Positions 1 to 5,591 are shown, counted from the first letter of the stretch. The stretch is DNA of 5,591 nucleotides from Desulfamplus sp. (GCA_015232935.1 JADFYT010000168.1:1-5591); one strand, 5' to 3'. Notes: generated from the letters alone by a model not told the origin. Program-made: numbers and translations.

Positions 1-1200
1 GGTAGTGTCTTTTTTGGAAACAAAAAATATATAATCGCTTTTATCCGGAAAAAGAGCGGCCTTCAACGAAAGTTTTCCGGGGTTGGCAACAGGACCCGCT
101 GGCAGACCATCAATTGCGTAGGTATTGTATGGAGTTATAGTTAAAAGATCCTTTTTTGTTATATTGCCATTAAAATCCTTGATTCCGTAAATAACAGTCG
201 GATCACTTTCAAGACGCATACCCCGTTTCAATCTGTTGTGAAATACCGAAGAGATAACAGGCATTTCATCTGCATCACCGGTCTCTTTTTCTATGATTGA
301 GGCAAGAATCACGATCTCATGAACTGTAAATCCTGATTGCCCGCAAACATTTCGCCATTCAGGGACAAATATCTTGTCAAATCGATCTACCATGGATTTT
401 ATAATTTTCTTGCTGTCCGTGCCTGCCGGAAAAAAATAGGTCTCAGGAAAAAGATAGCCCTCAAGTGAATCTGACTTGATACCAAGAGACTCTGCAAAGG
501 CTCTGTCTGTAGCAAGTTTCATGAAGTTTGCACTGGTACCAAAACCGGATTTTTCCACAACAGCCGCTGTCTCTCGCAGATTGAGTCCCTCAGGGACAGT
601 AATCCGATGCAGCTTTACCTTTCCCTTGACCAGCATGTCCAATATTTTTTCAGGCGTATCTTTCCCGGAAAAAGCATACTCTCCAGCCTGTATTTTTTTG
701 TTAATACCTTTGTATCTTGCAAAAATCATAAAGAGATAGCGGTTGGTTATAATGGCATGGTTTTCAAGACGTTCCGCAATATGGTGCAATCTTTCACCTG
801 GCCGGATTGTAATCAGTATTTCTTGTTCTTGTAAAAGGGTATCTATTTCTGACGTTGTTCCTGACGAGCCTTGAGTATATGGTACAGCGGATGTTTCTGA
901 ACCTTGCACTGCTGATGGTTGTGAAGAAGTCAGCGACGGAGTTACTGCAAAATGTTCAAGATATGCTATAAAGCCTGCTGCAAAAGCTGTAATTACAACT
1001 GCAATAACAATAATTATAATGAATATCTGTTTCAAAAACCTGAAACTTTTTCTCGCAATATTTTTGCCTCTGTCCCTTTCCTGCTTTTCAATATTGCTAT
1101 TGTTAATTCTTATATTTTCTGTTTCAGGGGCAGTTTTATTTTTATCTACCCCTTCCCCGCTTTTATCTTCCTGTTTATTATGTTGTTCCTGTAAACTCAA
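1..1200 (-). CDS. mltG: Endolytic murein transglycosylase MltG (YceG-like), C-terminus cut by window edge
   Basis: MltG is an inner-membrane enzyme that cleaves nascent peptidoglycan strands and is thought to set glycan chain length. The 400 visible codons read: a charged cytoplasmic segment (1-56), one transmembrane helix (about 57-81, rich in Ile/Val), a Ser/Thr-rich linker (about 88-118), a LysM-like region (about 125-165), then the catalytic YceG domain. Family signatures are VPEGLNLRET (202-211), EGYLFPETY (247-255), ASIIEKET with the likely catalytic Glu304, the run RLESDPTVIYG (329-339), and YNTY...GLPAGPVANPG (358-375). Only the last 30-40 residues should be missing. No in-frame ATG or GTG lies between the upstream tandem stops (1231-1236) and the membrane helix, so TTG at 1198-1200 is the best start; its upstream GGG is a weak ribosome site. 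The N-terminal extension makes it longer than E. coli MltG (340 aa). It is divergent from hemW. Family assignment is very secure; the start is not. Confidence 0.95.
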   Translation of the reverse strand, partial: MSLQEQHNKQEDKSGEGVDKNKTAPETENIRINNSNIEKQERDRGKNIARKSFRFLKQIFIIIIVIAVVITAFAAGFIAYLEHFAVTPSLTSSQPSAVQGSETSAVPYTQGSSGTTSEIDTLLQEQEILITIRPGERLHHIAERLENHAIITNRYLFMIFARYKGINKKIQAGEYAFSGKDTPEKILDMLVKGKVKLHRITVPEGLNLRETAAVVEKSGFGTSANFMKLATDRAFAESLGIKSDSLEGYLFPETYFFPAGTDSKKIIKSMVDRFDKIFVPEWRNVCGQSGFTVHEIVILASIIEKETGDADEMPVISSVFHNRLKRGMRLESDPTVIYGIKDFNGNITKKDLLTITPYNTYAIDGLPAGPVANPGKLSLKAALFPDKSDYIFFVSKKDTT

Positions 1201-1243
1201 ATTGATTTGCCCGTTGTTTTTATGTTGATATTATTAATAAACC

Positions 1244-1277
1244 TTCATGGCCGCATAAGGCCACCCCGAATCATGAA
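1244..1277. repeat. Intergenic palindromic repeat, copy 1
   Basis: The plus strand reads TTCATGG, 9 nt, GCCACCC, 5 nt, CATGAA. The ends are inverted (TTCATG/CATGAA), and TGGCC at 1248-1252 can pair with GGCCA at 1259-1263 around a 6-nt loop. The same framework recurs at 3960-3994 before the carbonic anhydrase gene, with identical blocks and nearly identical spacing. This copy lies between divergent mltG and hemW, 44 nt before the mltG TTG start and 104 nt before the hemW ATG. The function is unknown; it could be a dispersed REP-like element, an operator, or an mRNA leader hairpin. The repeat itself is directly visible; its biological role is not. Confidence 0.6.
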
Positions 1278-1282
1278 AAATC

Positions 1283-1310
1283 AAAATGTATTCTTATTGT
1301 AAAATGTATT
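1283..1310 (+). repeat. Direct repeat AAAATGTATT x2, framed by an inverted repeat
   Basis: AAAATGTATT occurs exactly at 1283-1292 and again at 1301-1310, an 18-bp period. The pair is bracketed by CATGAAAA (1272-1279) and its reverse complement TTTTCATG (1309-1316). It lies in the mltG/hemW divergent intergenic region, where a regulator site would be plausible. AT-rich DNA makes short repeats like this common, so it may mean nothing. I could not place a convincing promoter for either gene here. Confidence 0.35.
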
Positions 1311-1381
1311 TTCATGGTAAACGCAAGAGCAGCACACATGGCTGTTCCTGGCAAAACTACATTAAAAATAGTTGAGATAAA

Positions 1382-2608
1382 ATGGATTGTCAAAGAGAAA
1401 ACCTTTTATCCTGTAATGCAGGAATTTATATTCATATCCCGTTTTGTATCCAAAAATGCCCTTACTGCGATTTCTATTCAATCTCTGATCTTGCTTTGAA
1501 ACAAGGCTTTGTTACAGCACTGATAAAGGAGTTGAAGCTTCGTTCAAATCCTGCCCTTAAAGTTGATACTATCTATCTGGGAGGAGGCACACCATCTCTT
1601 CTGACCTGTGAAGAGATAGACATTATTCTGGAGGCAACAGCAAAAAACTTCAGTTTGATGAAAAATACCCAGATCACAATGGAGGTAAACCCTGGTACCA
1701 TAATCTCCTTGGAGAAAAGCCCCTGTGCCATAATCTCTTCCAACCGCTATCTGTCCAATATCCACACCCTTGGAGTGAACCGCCTCAGCATCGGAGCACA
1801 ATCTTTTCAGGATGCCAAACTCCATTTTCTCAAAAGAATCCATTCTGCTGATGCTGCACGCAAGATTATTGCAGATGCAAGAGATGCGGGATTCAATGAT
1901 ATTGGAATTGATCTGATATATGGTGTACCTGAAGAGTCTGAACAAAGCTGGCTTGACGATCTTGATTCAGCCCTTCAATACAGCCCTGAACATCTATCTT
2001 GCTACATGTTGAGTTATGAACCAGATACACCCATGTTTGATGCTTACAGAAAAGGGCTCATCATCCCTTTGGACGAGGAAACCATATCATCTATGTTCAG
2101 ACTCACATCAACGCATCTTGTTTCCAGAGGATTCTGTCATTATGAGATCTCAAACTTTGCGGCAACATCCAGACATCAGGCAACAGTTCAGCATCAATCC
2201 AGACACAATAAAAAATATTGGCAGATGGTTCCGTATCTTGGTTTTGGCCCGTCAGCACACTCATATGACGGAGAGCGGGTACGCTCATGGAATGTGAAAA
2301 ATGTGCGTGAATACATTGCAATACTTGATCATGAAAAATTGCCTGTTTCAGAAAAGGAAGTTCTGACACATGAACAACGGCTTATGGAGATGCTCATGGT
2401 TGGACTCAGGACAGATAAGGGCATTGACATTTATGATTTTGAACAAAAGTCCGGCAGCAAGTTTGAAATCAGGTTTGAAAAGGCTCTGGACGAGATTGGC
2501 AAAAGGGGCTGGGGGGAAATTGACAACAAAAGATTTATCCTCACACTTGAGGGACGTCTCTTTATGGATACCATCACACGATGGTTTGTGGAAACAATGG
2601 ACGCATGA
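1382..2608 (+). CDS. hemW: HemW, radical SAM haem chaperone (HemN-like)
   Basis: HemW is a radical SAM protein related to coproporphyrinogen III dehydrogenase HemN, but it binds haem and is thought to deliver it to respiratory enzymes. The cluster motif is C22-x3-C26-x2-C29 followed by D-F; HemN has a further Cys where this has Phe31, which favours HemW. Other family marks are YLGGGTPS (65-72), EVNPGT (101-106), GVNRLSIGAQSF (131-142), GIDLIYGVP (175-183), HNKKYW (275-280), LGFGPSAHSY (286-295) and GLRTDKGID (341-349) in the C-terminal HemW region. At 408 aa it is about 30 longer than E. coli HemW (378). Extra residues sit at about 109-128 and 262-273. The ATG at 1382 has GAG 5 nt upstream, and an in-frame TGA at 1373-1375 excludes an earlier start. 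It is divergent from mltG and convergent with the carbonic anhydrase gene. Family assignment is secure; retained function despite the insertions is inferred from intact motifs. Confidence 0.94.
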   Translation: MDCQRENLLSCNAGIYIHIPFCIQKCPYCDFYSISDLALKQGFVTALIKELKLRSNPALKVDTIYLGGGTPSLLTCEEIDIILEATAKNFSLMKNTQITMEVNPGTIISLEKSPCAIISSNRYLSNIHTLGVNRLSIGAQSFQDAKLHFLKRIHSADAARKIIADARDAGFNDIGIDLIYGVPEESEQSWLDDLDSALQYSPEHLSCYMLSYEPDTPMFDAYRKGLIIPLDEETISSMFRLTSTHLVSRGFCHYEISNFAATSRHQATVQHQSRHNKKYWQMVPYLGFGPSAHSYDGERVRSWNVKNVREYIAILDHEKLPVSEKEVLTHEQRLMEMLMVGLRTDKGIDIYDFEQKSGSKFEIRFEKALDEIGKRGWGEIDNKRFILTLEGRLFMDTITRWFVETMDA

Positions 2609-2615
2609 AGATTAT

Positions 2616-2698
2616 CTGACCGCTGTAGTTCATAAATTTCCTCCAGGAAAACCTCTGCCTTTCAGGGCAGAGGCCATTGACATGGAAACAGCGGTCAG
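2616..2698. terminator. Nested cloverleaf-like inverted repeats, probable bidirectional terminator
   Basis: A perfect 11-bp outer stem (CTGACCGCTGT 2616-2626 with ACAGCGGTCAG 2688-2698) encloses three smaller hairpins: TTTCCT/AGGAAA (2637-2642, 2645-2650), CCTCTGCC/GGCAGAGG (2652-2659, 2666-2673; 6-nt loop) and CCAT/ATGG (2674-2677, 2682-2685). It starts 8 nt after the hemW stop and ends 17 nt before the carbonic anhydrase stop, between convergent genes. On the plus strand the outer stem is followed by CTTATTTATTTA. On the minus strand the 8-bp hairpin is followed directly by TTTT. Either could terminate transcription weakly. Neither has a classic long U-tract, so termination is an inference; a structured RNA or repeat element is an alternative. 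Confidence 0.6.
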
Positions 2699-2714
2699 CT
2701 TATTTATTTAAAAA

Positions 2715-3881
2715 TCAGGCTTTATCTGCATCCGCAGGCGGAGCTTCTTCCTGAGTGCCATCTTCCTCAGATTCAGGAGCGGTCTTCTTGTCGCCATCTT
2801 CTTTGGCTTCAGGTGCAGCTTCCTTGTCGCCATCCTCCTCTGTCCGGGCAGACTCTTCTTCTACAGCTTCTTCTTCATGAGATTCCTTTGCAGCTCCAGC
2901 TTCTATCACAGCCTTCTCTTCAGAGGCTTCAACCTTTGCAAGAATATCAAGGGTCTTGTCTTCAGAAAGCCAGTCAACATTACCTGTACCAATATCATAG
3001 ATCGCACCAACCACCTTTACATAGCCCTTTGTGACATACTCTCTGGTAACAGGGCTTTGCATAAAAAGCTCTTCGATAGCACTCCATACATTCTCTTCAA
3101 TGGCAACTGGAATGATATCATCACCTTTGACATCAGGATTGAGCTCCATGGCTTTTTTGACGGCAGGTGCTATGTTGGCCACAAGCTCCGGAATATTTCT
3201 TTCCAGAGCATGTCCATGTCCCTGAACAGCATGGGTTACGGCAGTAACTGCACCGCACTGGGTATGTCCCATAACAACCAGAACAGGAGTATGAACATGA
3301 GCAAGTCCATATTCAATGGAGCCTCTCTCATCTACATCACACACATTACCAGCCACTCGTACTGTAAAAATATCCATTACACCAGCGTCAAATATTGCCT
3401 CTACCGGCACTCTGGAGTCTGAACAGGCAAGCACTGTTGCAAATGCATGGTCTGCCTGGCTTTCCGTCGCTGCAAGCAGGCGTCTTTCAGCATCAAGGTT
3501 TGGATGGGTGGATTCTCCCTTTGCAAACCTTATATTGCCCTGTATCAGCTTTCCAATGGCAACATCCGGAGAAATTTTCGCACCAAAAGGATTTTCTCCC
3601 TCATCTTCGCCTGATCTGGATGCAGGCCGGTTGTCAGTTGCGGCTATTGTCTCAAGAACCTGATTCAAAGCCGCAAGTTTCTGTGCCTTGGCATCCGGCT
3701 CGACAGCCTCTTTGTAAGCTGCCGGATCATTGTCATGATCTGTTGAGGCACCAGTGCCATGCTCTACTGCTTCTCCATGCTGCTTGTCAGAATGATCTGT
3801 GCCGCTGTTAAGCATGACAATGAAGATGACCATCAAAACGATGTAGGAAATTGAGACTATTTTGCTTTTGTTGTTGTCCAC
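2715..3881 (-). CDS. Exported beta-class carbonic anhydrase with acidic repeat tail
   Basis: This enzyme would catalyse reversible hydration of CO2 to bicarbonate using zinc. The beta-CA core spans about residues 103-305. It shows C153-S-D155-S-R157 (zinc Cys plus the Asp-Arg dyad) and H206-T-Q-C209 (second and third protein zinc ligands), with the usual RVAGNV between them. The N-terminus has a hydrophobic segment (about 8-24) after a lysine-containing start, with no lipobox Cys, so the protein is probably anchored in the membrane or secreted with the catalytic domain outside the cytoplasm. Residues 28-52 are rich in His and Asp. After the core comes a Glu/Ala/Lys tail (about 315-388) with three 12-residue repeats. 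At 388 aa it is much longer than a typical 200-230 aa beta-CA because of these ends. The start is GTG at 3879-3881, supported by AGGAG 7 nt upstream. It is convergent with hemW and follows selB on the same strand, probably with its own promoter. Confidence 0.94.
   Translation of the reverse strand: MDNNKSKIVSISYIVLMVIFIVMLNSGTDHSDKQHGEAVEHGTGASTDHDNDPAAYKEAVEPDAKAQKLAALNQVLETIAATDNRPASRSGEDEGENPFGAKISPDVAIGKLIQGNIRFAKGESTHPNLDAERRLLAATESQADHAFATVLACSDSRVPVEAIFDAGVMDIFTVRVAGNVCDVDERGSIEYGLAHVHTPVLVVMGHTQCGAVTAVTHAVQGHGHALERNIPELVANIAPAVKKAMELNPDVKGDDIIPVAIEENVWSAIEELFMQSPVTREYVTKGYVKVVGAIYDIGTGNVDWLSEDKTLDILAKVEASEEKAVIEAGAAKESHEEEAVEEESARTEEDGDKEAAPEAKEDGDKKTAPESEEDGTQEEAPPADADKA
2733..2840 (-). 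repeat. Three 36-bp repeats encoding an acidic 12-residue motif
   Basis: Inside the carbonic anhydrase gene, residues 348-359, 360-371 and 372-383 are EEDGDKEAAPEA, KEDGDKKTAPES and EEDGTQEEAPPA. The shared pattern is xEDGxxxxAPxx. The DNA is similar at a 36-bp period; for example, TTGTCGCCATC occurs in two units on the plus strand. This looks like in-frame tandem duplication followed by drift. The segment is predicted to be disordered and highly negative. Its function is unknown. Confidence 0.75.
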
Positions 3882-3888
3882 TTTTTTT

Positions 3889-3893
3889 CTCCT
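3889..3893 (-). promoter_or_regulatory. Shine-Dalgarno AGGAG for the carbonic anhydrase gene
   Basis: The minus strand reads AGGAG, seven nucleotides (mostly A), then GTG. This is a near-ideal ribosome site and fixes the non-ATG start at 3881. Confidence 0.85.
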
Positions 3894-3959
3894 GTTTGGA
3901 ATTATTTGGGTTAATAATAAATGAACTTATATTTTCAACGATCTTACTGCCTTCTGATT

Positions 3960-3994
3960 TTCATGGTTAGGGGTAGCCACCCAACGTCCATGAA
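3960..3994. repeat. Intergenic palindromic repeat, copy 2, in the carbonic anhydrase leader
   Basis: The plus strand reads TTCATGG, 9 nt, GCCACCC, 6 nt, CATGAA: the same framework as 1244-1277, in the same orientation. Here the outer arms pair over 7 bp (TTCATGG 3960-3966 with CCATGAA 3988-3994), and an inner GGGT/ACCC stem (3971-3974, 3979-3982) closes a 4-nt loop. Read on the minus strand, it begins within a few bases of the transcription start predicted from the promoter at 4003-4030, so it would form a hairpin at the very 5' end of the carbonic anhydrase mRNA. It could protect the mRNA end, bind a regulator, or be a dispersed repeat. Confidence 0.65.
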
Positions 3995-4002
3995 TGTTTA
4001 GT

Positions 4003-4030
4003 ATTATATAAACTTTTGATTTTATTGCAA
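4003..4030 (-). promoter_or_regulatory. Predicted sigma-70-type promoter for the carbonic anhydrase gene
   Basis: On the minus strand a perfect -10 box TATAAT (4003-4008) lies 16 bp downstream of TTGCAA (4025-4030), a 4-of-6 match to the -35 consensus. AT-rich sequence lies upstream. The predicted start is near 3995-3997, giving a leader of about 114 nt. This supports transcription independent of selB, whose stop lies at 4088-4090. The minus strand also has a T-rich tract just after selB (about 4051-4072), but no clear hairpin before it, so I do not call a selB terminator. Confidence 0.6.
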
Positions 4031-4087
4031 TGTCTGGTTTTATTACGTTTTAGCTCAAGAAAAAGAAAAAAATCCATCCGTGCGACA

Positions 4088-5591
4088 TCAATTCACCTGC
4101 TTTTTTCTTAACTGACGAGTATCTCCAACCCTGATAGTCAGATTTACAGAGTCAAAATACTCAATAATGGGAATTACATATTTTCTGGAGATTTGAGTCA
4201 TGTCCTTGAACTGGGGAGTTGTGATTTCGCCTGACCTGATCAGAAATTCGACAAGCCTGTTTTCCAGTTGAGCCATTGCATTGAAATCAAAATAGAGATC
4301 ATCCTTGGTTTTAATTATCTTTTTTTCATCAATCAGCATTTGAAGAACATCTCTGGCTGTCTTTTGATCAACCTCAAGTTCAATGCATACATCCCTGAAA
4401 AACGGGGGTGTCAAGCCTGACTCCTTATATATACCAGATATTTTCTCCTTCACGGCCTGAAGATCAACCTGCAGAGCCACCTCATGAGTGGCAAGCCTTA
4501 TGTTGTTTGCCTCCTGTACAATGCTTCCATCCTTTACAAGCCTTGCCATGACCAATGGGAAAAGTTTTGAATCCTTGTCCCTGAACGCCCTGAACTTGGA
4601 TTTAAGCTCCTGCTTTGACATGCTCTCTTTCAAAGGATTTTCAAGATGATACTGCTCAAGTTTTATCAGGATATCGGAACAGAGCTTTTCAAACACATTG
4701 CCATGAACAAAAAGCCTTTTATCTTTGTCTGTCTGAGTGATCTGACGGGATGCCAGCATCTTCTGAAGTACGGCCTCAAGTTTTTTGTCCCCGATATTTG
4801 CCATTATGCGAAGATCTGCAAAAGAGACACCTGCAAAGCCACCCTGGCTTATGAAAAAAGAGACACTCTGTTCAGGATCATTTTCAGAAAGTGCATGAAG
4901 TCCGTTTATAATGGTCTGGTTGAACAGCTTGTGTTTCCTGGGTACAGGATTGAGGATATGTCCCCCGCCAATGGTTTTAACCGGAGAGTGGCTTCTGATA
5001 ACAAACCTGTCTCCGTTTACGCAGCAGACAGGAGCCTCAAGCCTTATCTGAACCGGAGCCGCATCACCCGGCATCAGCTCATCTCTGTCTAAAAGAATGA
5101 CATTGCCCATGATTTCGCTGGTTCCATAGTGGAAACGCACCTTTGTACGTGCCTTTGCAGACTTGAGATTGCTTGAAAGGTAATGAAGATGTGCGTCAAC
5201 CATGTAGCTTGGTTTTAGCGTGTCAGGTGTGGAGAGAATATCCCCGCGGTTTACAAGCTCCTTGTCCAGACCCTGGAAGTTAACGGCTGTTCTGGTACCT
5301 GCTGATACAGATTCCACGCTTTGTCCATGCACCTGAACTCCCCTGACTTTTGATGTTATCAATGATGGATACACCATTATTGTCTCGCCGACATTGACCT
5401 TGCCGGATGCAAGGGTGCCTGTAATGACCGTGCCAAATCCCTTCATGGAGAAAACCCTGTCAACCGGCAGCCTGAATATCGGGGAAAACGGGCGTTCCGG
5501 TATATTGTCGCAGATTCTGTCAAGCGTTGTTCTAAATAGATCCAGCCCCTCTCCGGTGGTGGAAGAGAGAGGAACAATCGGAGCATCTTCA
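4088..5591 (-). CDS. selB: Selenocysteine-specific elongation factor SelB, N-terminus cut by window edge
   Basis: SelB is the EF-Tu-like GTPase that carries selenocysteinyl-tRNA(Sec) to the ribosome and binds the SECIS hairpin through its C-terminal winged-helix domains. Exactly 500 residues are visible; the first 130-140, holding GTPase motifs G1-G4, lie beyond the window. The open frame continues upstream of the Met at 5444-5446 to the edge. That upstream part contains the G5-like SSTTGEG (visible residues 9-15) and the linker into domain II, LPVDRVFSMKGFGTVITGTL (about 41-60), so that Met is internal. Domain III ends with GDRFVIRSHSPVKTIGGG (193-210). Winged helices follow (about 225-498), ending in the RNA-binding unit with TTPQFKDMTQISRKYVIPII (457-476) and RVGDTRQLR (487-495). 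The stop is TGA at 4088-4090. Length and domain order fit a full SelB of about 635 aa. Its presence implies that the organism decodes UGA as selenocysteine; no selenoprotein is seen here. Confidence 0.96.
   Translation of the reverse strand, partial: EDAPIVPLSSTTGEGLDLFRTTLDRICDNIPERPFSPIFRLPVDRVFSMKGFGTVITGTLASGKVNVGETIMVYPSLITSKVRGVQVHGQSVESVSAGTRTAVNFQGLDKELVNRGDILSTPDTLKPSYMVDAHLHYLSSNLKSAKARTKVRFHYGTSEIMGNVILLDRDELMPGDAAPVQIRLEAPVCCVNGDRFVIRSHSPVKTIGGGHILNPVPRKHKLFNQTIINGLHALSENDPEQSVSFFISQGGFAGVSFADLRIMANIGDKKLEAVLQKMLASRQITQTDKDKRLFVHGNVFEKLCSDILIKLEQYHLENPLKESMSKQELKSKFRAFRDKDSKLFPLVMARLVKDGSIVQEANNIRLATHEVALQVDLQAVKEKISGIYKESGLTPPFFRDVCIELEVDQKTARDVLQMLIDEKKIIKTKDDLYFDFNAMAQLENRLVEFLIRSGEITTPQFKDMTQISRKYVIPIIEYFDSVNLTIRVGDTRQLRKKQVN

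Noticed and set aside
476..1228. Several plus-strand ORFs across the mltG region
   Set aside because: They are antisense to a complete, strongly conserved MltG reading frame, and their translations look random.
1300..1363. Candidate promoters for hemW (for example TACATT at 1358-1363) and mltG (TACAAT on the minus strand)
   Set aside because: No -35 element with an acceptable match and spacing accompanies them, so they are no better than chance in AT-rich DNA.
2574..2633. Minus-strand 19-codon ORF (ATG at 2631-2633) preceded by GGAGG at good spacing
   Set aside because: It lies mostly antisense to the hemW 3' end and inside the cloverleaf structure. The GGAGG is explained by the hairpin, and the peptide is too short and unlike anything I recognise.
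2606..2673. hemW TGA followed by hairpins, as a possible selenocysteine codon with a SECIS
   Set aside because: Read-through would add only eight residues before TAA, HemW is already complete at its C-terminus, and the hairpins lack the usual short spacing and loop of a bacterial SECIS.
2616..2698. tRNA gene suggested by cloverleaf shape
   Set aside because: The outer stem is 11 bp, there is no T-loop consensus or anticodon arm of proper size, and no CCA end.
2813..3811. Plus-strand ORFs opposite the carbonic anhydrase gene, up to 181 codons
   Set aside because: They are shadows of a gene with clear family motifs; their translations are low-complexity Leu/Gln/Ser-rich or lack recognisable domains.
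3945..3992. Possible 15-codon leader peptide ORF at the 5' end of the carbonic anhydrase mRNA, within repeat copy 2
   Set aside because: Its ATG sits almost at the predicted +1 with no ribosome site, and the peptide has no run of one amino acid that would suggest attenuation.
4839..4858. Third match to GCCACCC followed by ATGAA, inside selB
   Set aside because: It lacks the TTCATGG block and the spacing, and the sequence is explained by the SelB reading frame.
4646..5092. 148-codon plus-strand ORF opposite selB
   Set aside because: It is entirely antisense to conserved SelB domains, with no ribosome site or family resemblance.

Overview
This window carries four housekeeping-type protein genes and three short intergenic regions. 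All four genes are recognisable from their translations. They look like those of an anaerobic, selenocysteine-using Gram-negative bacterium. SelB, HemW and an exported beta-carbonic anhydrase in AT-leaning DNA with good Shine-Dalgarno sites would fit a sulfate-reducing Desulfobacterota (Desulfobacteraceae-like) lineage. That placement is an inference from the general look of the proteins, not a phylogeny.

Layout from left to right: (1) 1-1200, minus strand: mltG (endolytic murein transglycosylase), running off the left edge so that its C-terminus is missing. (2) 1201-1381: divergent intergenic region between mltG and hemW, with a hairpin-like repeat and a small direct repeat. (3) 1382-2608, plus strand: hemW, a radical-SAM haem chaperone with two family-atypical insertions. 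(4) 2609-2714: convergent intergenic region holding a nested, cloverleaf-like set of inverted repeats that probably ends transcription from both sides. (5) 2715-3881, minus strand: a membrane-anchored or secreted beta-class carbonic anhydrase with a repetitive acidic C-terminal tail. (6) 3882-4087: its promoter and leader, including a second copy of the repeat seen upstream of hemW. (7) 4088-5591, minus strand: selB, the selenocysteine-specific elongation factor, cut at its N-terminus by the right edge.

The genes do not form one pathway. The carbonic anhydrase lies downstream of selB on the same strand, but a 206-bp gap with its own good sigma-70-type promoter suggests it is transcribed independently. 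No selenoprotein gene is visible here. No mobile element, CRISPR array, tRNA or rRNA was found, and I see no new multi-gene system. The most noteworthy signals are the two-copy intergenic repeat (TTCATGG-N9-GCCACCC-N5/6-CATGAA), the cloverleaf-like structure between hemW and the carbonic anhydrase gene, the acidic-tailed exported carbonic anhydrase, and the inserted segments in HemW.
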